Shown: piece after piece, positions 16,357 through 23,531 of the stretch
Layout of the letters: each line of letters opens with the position of its first letter
How positions within the stretch are numbered: the stretch's first letter is position 1
Source: Desulfitobacterium dehalogenans ATCC 51507
Lineage (GTDB): Bacteria; Bacillota; Desulfitobacteriia; Desulfitobacteriales; Desulfitobacteriaceae
Length of the DNA: 64,000 nt
Assembly: GCF_000243155.2 (NCBI RefSeq)
Contig: NC_018017.1
Span: 3,596,001-3,660,000, forward strand
Direction: 5' to 3'
Notes under the pieces: generated by a model
Told to the model about the DNA's origin: nothing
Database searches by the model: none
Seen by the model: only the letters and a program-made list of their open reading frames with translations
Translations under genes and position numbers: made by a program

Positions 16357-18447
16357 CTAAGGCCTCAGGTTATATTTATTTAATTTATCATAAAGTCTCG
16401 ACCGACTAAGGTTTAGAAGCTTTGCAGCTTTCGTCTTATTGCCCCCTGCTTTTTCAAGCGCCGCCATAATCATCTCCCGCTCAATCTGGCCAATTTTATC
16501 CTGATGCCGTATTCCGTCATTCTCAGCATGGATCATAGGCGGATTACAGCTAATTATATTATGGGGCAGATGCAGCAGCTCAATTAAACCGCTGGGAGCG
16601 TAATTGACTGCCCGTTCCACCACATTTTCCAATTCACGAATGTTTCCCGGCCAGGAGTAGTTAAGTAATGCAGCCATAGCGTTATTGGTTATACCCATTA
16701 CATTAGCTTTCAGTATAGTGTTGAATTTGGTAATGAAAAAATGAGTTAAGGGTTTAATATCCTCAAGACGTTCCCTGAGGGGAGGTATATGTAGATTAAT
16801 GACATTTAACCGATAGTAGAGATCCGATCGGAACTCAGCATTAGCAATAGCATTAATTAGCTTTTTATTCGTGGCTGCTAAAATCCGTACATTGACTTTT
16901 ATACTTTCAGTACTTCCTAATCGTTCCACTTCGCGATCCTGCAATACTCGTAATAACTTAGCTTGCAGAGCCAGGGGCATTTCCCCAATCTCATCCAAGA
17001 AAAGGGTCCCTCCATCAGCCCGCTCAATTCGTCCGGGCTTACCACTCCTGGAGGCACCTGTAAAGGCCCCCCCCTCATAACCAAACATCTCTGCTTCCAT
17101 AAGACTCTCTGGAATAGCTGCGCAATTTACTTTAATAAAAGGGCCTTGGTAACGTTCACTGCAAAGATGGACTGCATGGGCTACAACTTCTTTGCCAGTT
17201 CCACTTTCACCAGTAATTAAAACCGTTGAGCTGCTGGAAGCAACAATGGATATTTCATCTTTAAGCCTTTTCATTTGCGGGCTTTCAGCTATCATATCTT
17301 TCATGATTGTTTGAGCGGTCATATTCTTTTGCAATTCTTCCTGAAAAAACGAGACTTTATGTTCTAAACAGCGTACCTTTTCCGCCAACTCCTGGGCCTC
17401 GGCAAGGTGAGGAAATACAGCTTTCCCTACAGCGCCGACCACATTTCCTTCTTTTATGATGGGTGAACTGGAAACAATGATTGGCTTTCCTTGTATAGTC
17501 AGAACTTCACTGGATTCGGATAATCCGGTACTGGCTACATGATGCAAACGGCTTGACGCCAAAATCTCCGTAATAGGCCTTCCTATGATTTTATCCGGAG
17601 GAAGGGTTAAAAAATTGGCCATAGCTTGATTGACAAGGGTTGTTTTTCCTCTTTCGTCAATCACAACGATGCCGTCACGAATGATGTTGAGTACCGTATC
17701 AAAGGTTTTATTCAAAGCTTTAACGGTTTCTAACTCCTTTGCCGTATGCTCTAAATCCGTGAGATCCTGGAAGATCACGATGGCCCCTTCGATACTTCCT
17801 TCAATATTCAGCGGGGTCATATTCACCACCATAGTCACATTGCGGCATCTATATTTTTTCCCGATTTGAACGACACCATGGACAAGGGAAGGGGTAATAT
17901 CCAAATTGGGCAATAAACCGTGGAATGGCTTTCCCATCAAAGAAGCGGAATCTATACCCAGGATCCGCCTCGCACCTATACTGATATGGGTGATAAAGCC
18001 TCTACCGTCTACGGCAATGACACCATTATGCATTGAATCCAAGATAGCTTTTAATTGAACATTAAGAAGTTCGGAATGTTTAAATAAAGTCACCACCATG
18101 TTGGCCTTACATAAGAGTCCAATAACCTTTCCTTCTCTATCCAGGACCGGAACTGAACCTACGGAACTCACTTTTACAAAACTCGCCAACTGCTCATCGG
18201 AAAGATCGTCAGAAATACTAATCACATTGGTAATGAGATAAGGGTCTACAACGTCCTTGGATGTTGCGCCGTTTAGGACAGCACGGTAGAGACTGCTTCT
18301 GCTGAAAATGCTCAGCAGTCTTCCGTTTTGATCTAGCACCGGAATTATGGCGATCTTTAAATCAAGAAAAATTCGCACTGCCTTGGCTATAGTATCGCCC
18401 AGCTTCAAATAAGCAAACCGCGTATTAGTACCTTCCTCGAGGAGCAT
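16357..18447 (-). CDS. Sigma-54-dependent activator with CBS pair, two PAS domains, AAA+ and Fis HTH
   Basis: A 696-residue enhancer-binding protein. In order: paired CBS domains (about 1-125), PAS (about 130-235), PAS (about 245-345), a short coiled coil, an AAA+ domain with Walker A GESGTGKE and the sigma-54 contact loop GAFTGA, and a C-terminal Fis-type HTH (GGNKTKAAKLLNLSRSRLYD). CBS pairs often bind adenine nucleotides and PAS domains bind small ligands, so energy state or an acyl metabolite may be the input (inference). It lies immediately upstream of the mutase operon, which has a clear -24/-12 promoter, as does the acyl-CoA operon beyond. AAGGAG precedes the ATG. Confidence 0.92.
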   Translation of the reverse strand: MLLEEGTNTRFAYLKLGDTIAKAVRIFLDLKIAIIPVLDQNGRLLSIFSRSSLYRAVLNGATSKDVVDPYLITNVISISDDLSDEQLASFVKVSSVGSVPVLDREGKVIGLLCKANMVVTLFKHSELLNVQLKAILDSMHNGVIAVDGRGFITHISIGARRILGIDSASLMGKPFHGLLPNLDITPSLVHGVVQIGKKYRCRNVTMVVNMTPLNIEGSIEGAIVIFQDLTDLEHTAKELETVKALNKTFDTVLNIIRDGIVVIDERGKTTLVNQAMANFLTLPPDKIIGRPITEILASSRLHHVASTGLSESSEVLTIQGKPIIVSSSPIIKEGNVVGAVGKAVFPHLAEAQELAEKVRCLEHKVSFFQEELQKNMTAQTIMKDMIAESPQMKRLKDEISIVASSSSTVLITGESGTGKEVVAHAVHLCSERYQGPFIKVNCAAIPESLMEAEMFGYEGGAFTGASRSGKPGRIERADGGTLFLDEIGEMPLALQAKLLRVLQDREVERLGSTESIKVNVRILAATNKKLINAIANAEFRSDLYYRLNVINLHIPPLRERLEDIKPLTHFFITKFNTILKANVMGITNNAMAALLNYSWPGNIRELENVVERAVNYAPSGLIELLHLPHNIISCNPPMIHAENDGIRHQDKIGQIEREMIMAALEKAGGNKTKAAKLLNLSRSRLYDKLNKYNLRP

Positions 18448-18570
18448 ATTCTATCACTCCTTATTAAGTAAATTTCATTCAAATACAGACCTGCCTCATT
18501 AGAAGTCTGAAAATTCTGCATACATTATATCATCATTTTGCCTTGAATTGAAGGGATAATACCGGACGTA

Positions 18571-18597
18571 AAAAAAGAGAACCCTGGTACGGTTCTC
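18571..18597 (-). terminator. Intrinsic terminator after the MerR-type gene
   Basis: GAGAACC (18577-18583) pairs with GGTTCTC (18591-18597). On the minus strand the hairpin is followed by TCTTTTTT. It sits about 100 bp after the MerR-type gene. Confidence 0.65.
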
Positions 18598-18694
18598 AAA
18601 GAAAAAAGAGCAAGCTCAATTTCTAATTATTATTATTTATATAAATTCAATGTTCTTATTGAGATTCCGGGCAAAAAGCAATCTGCTCTTCAAG

Positions 18695-19108
18695 CTATTT
18701 GCCATCTGAAGAGCTGGCGCAAGTCTTTAACATTTCACAAGTACTGCAAAGCTCACTTTTATCACTAGCTATAAAACAATAAGTCCCTTCAACCTTCCAA
18801 CAAGGTTTGGATTCATTAATGGGTGTGGAACTGCTTCTCATCCCTCCACCTTTGCAATTTCGATTGTACCAACAGGAATACATAGACGTGATCTGCTTTA
18901 CTCCAGCAATATTCAACCCCTTTTCATTCATAAGAAACTTAATGAATTTTAAACGCAAGAGATCGTTATTTGAATATTTTCTTTGATACTTATCCCGGTT
19001 AGGGTGAATTAAACCATTTCTCTCCCACACTCTTAAGGTTTCAGGATGCTCCTCAATTAGCTCCGCTACGGTACCAATGCTGTAAAGGCCTTTTTCTTCG
19101 TCAAGCAA
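18695..19108 (-). CDS. MerR-family regulator with a Cys-rich C-terminal domain
   Basis: Read from a TTG at 19108 (AAAGGTGG lies 8 bases upstream) the protein is 137 residues; ATG codons at 19138 and 19150 lack a ribosome site. The N-terminal MerR winged helix is clear (LYSIGTVAELIEEHPETLRV, WERNGLIHPNR). The C-terminal part has seven Cys in the pattern CWYNRNC, PCWKVEGTYC, CSTCEMLKTC, resembling two-CW-type metal or Fe-S modules. It may therefore sense redox, metal or nitrogen oxides. Its place just downstream of the nitrite reductase genes, on the same strand but after a terminator, makes it a candidate nrf regulator; this is inference. Confidence 0.78.
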   Translation of the reverse strand: MLDEEKGLYSIGTVAELIEEHPETLRVWERNGLIHPNRDKYQRKYSNNDLLRLKFIKFLMNEKGLNIAGVKQITSMYSCWYNRNCKGGGMRSSSTPINESKPCWKVEGTYCFIASDKSELCSTCEMLKTCASSSDGK

Positions 19109-19307
19109 AATTATCACCACCTTTAAGGGCCTCAACATTTTGATGCACAATAATTTTGAATTATCGATATCTTTATCTATATAGATTGTAACCCTTTTGG
19201 CTCAGAATCTCAATATTCTTATTTAAGTTTTCATAGACGAGATGTATAACTACGCTTAATTATAATAACGATAGCGAAAATATTCAATGTGTAAAAATAA
19301 ACAAAAA

Positions 19308-19337
19308 CCTTCGCTACCACATTTTGGGTAGCGAAGG
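19308..19337 (-). terminator. Intrinsic terminator of nrfHA
   Basis: An 11-bp stem (CCTTCGCTACC at 19308-19318, GGTAGCGAAGG at 19327-19337) is followed on the minus strand by TTTTTGTTT, just after nrfA. Confidence 0.85.
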
Positions 19338-19367
19338 CATTTTCTAAAGGGTATCCAGTGATTCTGC

Positions 19368-20711
19368 TTATGACTTAGGAGCACTTTCCTTCTCATGCAT
19401 TATTTTCATTGTTTCTGTGTTGGTTTTAGGTGCCTCGACATCCCACTTAGGAGTTGCGACACCGGTTACAGCTTCTGTAGCCTTGCTGATGGCCTGGTAA
19501 GCATAGTCCATGGATGTATTCAGAGTTTCCATGGTTAACTGAGGATTATGGAAGCCCATGGAGTTCTCCGCTCCGACCCAATCCACTAAGAATTGACCCT
19601 TACGTTGCAATGCACGGGCCTCGTTGAGAACATCCTGATTAGCGCCCTTAGCATCAGCTTCAGCAATGGCTTCAATCGCTTCGACATTGATATTTCCTAC
19701 TTTACCCATCATATCGGCGACTTTGTCCTGAGTATAGAATACTCTTTCTTTGAGTTTTTCTTCGCCTTCTCGATGACAAGTCATGCAGCTCTCGTTCATA
19801 TGCTTAAGAGGGCTGGTCCACCAGTGCGAAGAGATTTTCTCTCCGCCGTTCATGGTGTAAGGCATATGGCAATCCGCGCAGGATAAACCGGCTTCAGCGT
19901 GAGTGCTGCCCATGAAGGTTTCGTATTCAGGGTGCTGGGCCTTGATTTCACCGACACCGGCTTTCGGATGTTTCCAGTCGGAGAAACCTATTTCTTCATA
20001 ATAAGCCAAGACATCATTGGGGGTAAGACCTTTATCCCAAGGGAAGGTGACAATTTTCTTATCTCCTGCGAAATAATATTCAACGTGACATTGTGCACAT
20101 ACCATGGTGCGAAGTTCTTGGGTAGTCAGGTTATCAGGATCCTTGCCCAAACGAGTAAGAGCGTCCCGTAAAGGGGGCTGGACAATGACCAAATTCATGG
20201 TCTGAGGATCATGACAATTGGCACAAGTAATGCCTTCCGTCATTTTACCCTTCAAATCATGGAAATTGGCTCCATAATAGGCATCACCCATTTCTTCTAC
20301 GATACCGGCTACATTGGCAGATTTACAGGTCCAGCAAGAAGCAATACTTTTTTCATTAATACGTTTGATTTTGGTGACGTCTTCAATGGTGTAGGCATGG
20401 CCACGATCTTCATTGTATTCAATAGCAAACCCATACCCAGCAAAAATCTCTTTTAAGAAAGGCCACTGGGTCAGCTTGTCAAATTCTTCGGAGCCGCCAT
20501 ACTTACTGCCTTCATTGGACATTTCTTTTGTTTTGACGAATGTATCATATTGTTTAGGATAATACTTGGCATACTCGTCTACAGATAAGGTTCCAGGAGC
20601 GATATCAGCCCGAAAAGCAACAGGCTGCGTGGTTTTCGATGAACAACCAACCGCGGCTATGCTGATGGCCATTGCAGCCAGCAATCCTATGAGTATTTTA
20701 CCTTTTCTCAC
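19368..20711 (-). CDS. nrfA: Pentaheme cytochrome c nitrite reductase, ammonia-forming
   Basis: A 447-residue lipoprotein (signal with lipobox Cys in AAVGCSS) that reduces nitrite to ammonium outside the membrane. Five haem sites are seen: the diagnostic active-site CWTCK, with Lys as axial ligand, then CANCH, CAQCH, CADCH and CMTCH. Length is normal for NrfA. The start is GTG with GGAAGG upstream. It lies 18 bp after nrfH, its quinol-oxidising partner, and a terminator follows. It probably supports nitrite respiration or detoxification. Confidence 0.96.
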   Translation of the reverse strand: MRKGKILIGLLAAMAISIAAVGCSSKTTQPVAFRADIAPGTLSVDEYAKYYPKQYDTFVKTKEMSNEGSKYGGSEEFDKLTQWPFLKEIFAGYGFAIEYNEDRGHAYTIEDVTKIKRINEKSIASCWTCKSANVAGIVEEMGDAYYGANFHDLKGKMTEGITCANCHDPQTMNLVIVQPPLRDALTRLGKDPDNLTTQELRTMVCAQCHVEYYFAGDKKIVTFPWDKGLTPNDVLAYYEEIGFSDWKHPKAGVGEIKAQHPEYETFMGSTHAEAGLSCADCHMPYTMNGGEKISSHWWTSPLKHMNESCMTCHREGEEKLKERVFYTQDKVADMMGKVGNINVEAIEAIAEADAKGANQDVLNEARALQRKGQFLVDWVGAENSMGFHNPQLTMETLNTSMDYAYQAISKATEAVTGVATPKWDVEAPKTNTETMKIMHEKESAPKS

Positions 20712-20729
20712 AATTTTACCTTCCTTTCT

Positions 20730-21215
20730 CTATCGATAGTTGCTATGAGGGGTATAGCGGTGACAATCAAAACATCGTCGACTGGAATCCATATTAACAT
20801 TCCTTACCACGTCTTGATGGCATCTTAAGCAGTTATTCTGTACCATTTCCGTATTCTTTTCTGCGATGCGAATACTGTCCGGCAGGTCACTGAATGTATT
20901 GTGGTAAAGGTGCTGAACTCCTGCCGTAACCTTTGTATAGGTCTTGGTCACATAGTTGGTTTGATCCGTATGACACTCGTTACAACCGGCTATTTCCCGG
21001 TGGGATGAATGGCTCCAAGTCCCATAAACAGGCTCCATAACATGACAAGAGACACAAAAACTTGAATCTTTTGTAACAGCATGCACTCCTTGAACTCCAA
21101 TAATGACTATTGAGAACAATCCTATAAAAAGACCTACGATTAGAGATAGTTTGGATATTCTTTTAGTTTTTCCGCTTGGGACACCGGTTTTTTCTTGCTC
21201 CACTCCGCTATTCAT
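20730..21215 (-). CDS. nrfH: Tetraheme quinol dehydrogenase of the nitrite reductase complex
   Basis: A 161-residue NapC/NirT-family cytochrome c. One N-terminal membrane helix (about residues 24-48) is followed by CVSCH, CNECH, CLRCH and CFDCH. It oxidises menaquinol and passes electrons to NrfA. The nrfH-nrfA order and short spacing are the usual two-gene form. The upstream spacer of about 250 bp contains the terminator of the next gene; no clear operator was recognised. Confidence 0.95.
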   Translation of the reverse strand: MNSGVEQEKTGVPSGKTKRISKLSLIVGLFIGLFSIVIIGVQGVHAVTKDSSFCVSCHVMEPVYGTWSHSSHREIAGCNECHTDQTNYVTKTYTKVTAGVQHLYHNTFSDLPDSIRIAEKNTEMVQNNCLRCHQDVVRNVNMDSSRRCFDCHRYTPHSNYR

Positions 21216-21410
21216 AGCTTACCTCCTTTCTCAAAGTCTCTCGTGGTGTCCTATTCTGCCTGGACCTCTTCATTAAAATTATAAAAAATATAGACCATTA
21301 AACCAATTAACAAATTCATCACAATTTATTAACATATTCTTAACAAAGAGAATCGCTTGGAAAAATAGTTGTCCTTGGCGGAACCGGTGTGCAATAAAAG
21401 TTATAAAAAT

Positions 21411-21451
21411 AAGGTACTGGAACTTTAACTTGAAACAAGTTCCAATACCTT
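21411..21451 (-). terminator. Terminator-like hairpin after the small membrane protein gene
   Basis: AAGGTACTGGAACTT (21411-21425) pairs with AAGTTCCAATACCTT (21437-21451) with one mismatch. It lies 17 bases after the stop codon, and on the minus strand it runs into A/T-rich sequence. Confidence 0.65.
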
Positions 21452-21467
21452 ATTACTTTAAATCGAG

Positions 21468-21794
21468 CTAAGCCTTCTTTTTCGCCCACATAATTACGCC
21501 ATACGAAAGCCACGCGAACCCGATTCCAAGAAGTACGGCAATTCCTATCATCGCAATCACTGTATAGTCATAAAAAGCTATAAAGCCACCGTTCGCTAGT
21601 GTTGAAGTTTGCGGCAAATCAATGACATTATACGAACCCAACACACAAACAATCCATGTGATGCCGACGAAAACAGAAGGTGCCATCTTTATTATTCTCG
21701 ATTTTGCTAGTACGCACAGCAGCAGCTGTACAATGGCAGGAAATCCAAACAAAGCAAGAGCAATCAGCCAAAAAACCGCTCCGTCGCTCATCAT
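21468..21794 (-). CDS. Small membrane protein of unknown function
   Basis: A 108-residue protein with three predicted membrane helices (about residues 6-30, 37-57 and 73-101) and a short basic tail ending in KKKA. I do not recognise the family. A good ribosome site (AAAGGAGA) precedes the tandem ATGATG start, and a hairpin follows the gene, so it appears to be a real single-gene transcript. It is separate from nrfHA. No motif points to a function. Confidence 0.65.
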   Translation of the reverse strand: MMSDGAVFWLIALALFGFPAIVQLLLCVLAKSRIIKMAPSVFVGITWIVCVLGSYNVIDLPQTSTLANGGFIAFYDYTVIAMIGIAVLLGIGFAWLSYGVIMWAKKKA

Positions 21795-21931
21795 TCTTTC
21801 TCCTTTTCAACATCCTGTGTATCGGGTGGAGGGACTTTGTCGGAATCATGCCAGTCAGAGCTGGGGTTGAGCACGCCTACTGTAAATTCATCATATAGTT
21901 TCTTTATATTTTTGATCATTTATAAAAGGTT

Positions 21932-22063
21932 ATTTTTTCAATTCTTCTAAAGAATAAAAGGTTCCTCTCCATTTAAGACCACCACGACCTAAGGTCTTAA
22001 TCATCGAATGAATATTGCCCAAATGTATAAAGCAGAACCTGTTTGAGCAGATTCTTTTGACAT
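21932..22063 (-). pseudogene. Short frameshifted gene remnant
   Basis: On the minus strand an ATG at 22063, preceded by AAAGGGGGTG, opens a reading frame starting MSKESAQTGSALYIW that stops after 20 codons. One frame over, the same stretch continues as a plausible C-terminus (SMIKTLGRGGLKWRGTFYSL, then EELKK and stop at 21932). This looks like a small decayed gene, or one with a single frameshift. The tail resembles the end of some glycosyltransferases, but the match is by eye only. The rest of 21795-22299 shows nothing else I can identify. Confidence 0.35.
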
Positions 22064-22299
22064 TACAGCACCCCCTTTGTCATCAATTATAACTGATATG
22101 TCCTATTGCTGCACAACCAACAGGCCCTCCCGATTCAACTAATTGAACATTATCGCCATTATCCAAAACTATTATAACCATTTGACAATAACAAGAGGGC
22201 CTAGGCCACAGCTATCTAAATAGACTAATCTCCTTTTTCACATCACTGAGCACTTTTGTAATCATTGATATCAACAACATGGCAAATAAATTTCCTAAA

Positions 22300-22328
22300 T
22301 TGACAACTGTAATAACATATGTTATCGT
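22300..22328 (+). promoter_or_regulatory. Promoter and palindromic operator of the PadR-family gene
   Basis: TTGACA (22300-22305) and TATCGT (22323-22328) are 17 bp apart. The perfect palindrome ATAACATATGTTAT (22312-22325) covers the spacer and -10, and a second half-site TATGTTATTA follows. This placement fits repression by the PadR protein encoded directly downstream. Confidence 0.7.
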
Positions 22329-22361
22329 TAACCTATGTTATTATTAAAAGAGGTGCGCTCA

Positions 22362-23279
22362 ATGTCAATTAAATCAGCAATATTAGGTATACTTAGTTGG
22401 AAGCCTTCAACAGGATATGAACTAAAAAAGATTTTTGAGGATTCCTCCTTCATGTACTGGTCTGGTAATAATAATCAAGTTTACAAAGCTCTTATTAGTA
22501 TGGAAGATGAGGAGCTTGTTACAAGTAAAGTGATTCATCAGGATAACTCTCCTTCAAAAAAAATATATACCATAACTGAAGAAGGACTTAAAGAACTAAA
22601 AGAGTGGGTTATATCATCACCGGAGGCTCCTGAAATTAAAAAAACGTTCTTGGTACAACTTGCCTGGTCAGACATGTTAAGTAATCAGGAATTAAGTGAA
22701 ATTCTCACAAAATATGAAAATGAAATCAAATCGCAATTGATTATGCAGCAGGAGAAATACAGACGTTCAATTCATTCTCCTAATAGAAACACTAGGGAAA
22801 GTTTAATATGGGAGATGATTTCAGAGAACATTATTTCAACCTATAATAATGAACTTAATTGGATCCGTGGAACCCGTCAGAAGTTGTTTGAAAATGAAAC
22901 TGTGGAGGAAAAAGATAAAATGAACTATCAAATTAGAGAAATAGAGAATAAAAAATATATTGAACTGATTTCTACTACTGAACCATTAAGTACTGAGAAT
23001 GATGCACTTAATCTGGTGGCTTTATGCTGGGAGCATGAGACACATGTGCTTATGATACACTATGCAGCCTTATCAGAAGACTTCTTCAAACTTAAAACCA
23101 AAGCAGCTGGTAATATTATTCAAAAATTTATAAACTATGGTATAAAAGCTGCTGTTATTATCCCTCAGGAGACAATTCAAAAAGGCAGATTTAAAGAGAT
23201 GGTCATGGAAACAAATAAAGGCAATCATTTTAGAATGTATGAAAGTAAAGAAGAAGCTGAAAGATGGTTTTTGAATTAG
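22362..23279 (+). CDS. PadR-family regulator fused to a DUF4180 domain
   Basis: From the ATG at 22362 (AGAGGTG upstream) the protein is 305 residues. Residues 1-85 form a PadR winged helix (SIKSAILGILSWKPSTGYEL; wing near YTITEEG). A helical dimerisation region follows to about 185. The last roughly 110 residues resemble DUF4180 (LIHFAL-like core, here VLMIHYAALSEDFFKLKTKA). An in-frame ATG 27 bases upstream has no ribosome site. The gene is alone and AT-rich compared with its neighbours, possibly acquired. It is probably autoregulated through the palindrome over its promoter. The ligand is unknown. Confidence 0.82.
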   Translation: MSIKSAILGILSWKPSTGYELKKIFEDSSFMYWSGNNNQVYKALISMEDEELVTSKVIHQDNSPSKKIYTITEEGLKELKEWVISSPEAPEIKKTFLVQLAWSDMLSNQELSEILTKYENEIKSQLIMQQEKYRRSIHSPNRNTRESLIWEMISENIISTYNNELNWIRGTRQKLFENETVEEKDKMNYQIREIENKKYIELISTTEPLSTENDALNLVALCWEHETHVLMIHYAALSEDFFKLKTKAAGNIIQKFINYGIKAAVIIPQETIQKGRFKEMVMETNKGNHFRMYESKEEAERWFLN

Positions 23280-23411
23280 CGGCTTCAAACGTTTTCAAAG
23301 CAAGCTAAGATCGAGTTATTGCCCAATACGGGGCACTTCATTGTCAACCAAGCGGATCGAATACTAAATTCCTAAAAAAAGAATAATTACAATGCAGTTG
23401 ATAACAAAAAC

Positions 23412-23449
23412 AGGGTATTATTTCTTAAAATCATAAGAAATAATACCCT
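23412..23449. terminator. Bidirectional terminator between the PadR gene and ppdK
   Basis: A perfect 16-bp stem (AGGGTATTATTTCTTA at 23412-23427 with its complement at 23434-23449) with a 6-base loop lies between the two convergent genes. Confidence 0.8.
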
Positions 23450-23531
23450 TGCTTATTTTATAATAAGTCTCTCAATCCTTGGTAGAAAAGGCTTTTCTAT
23501 CTTTGACCAGCCTATTTTCAGCCTACTTCGA

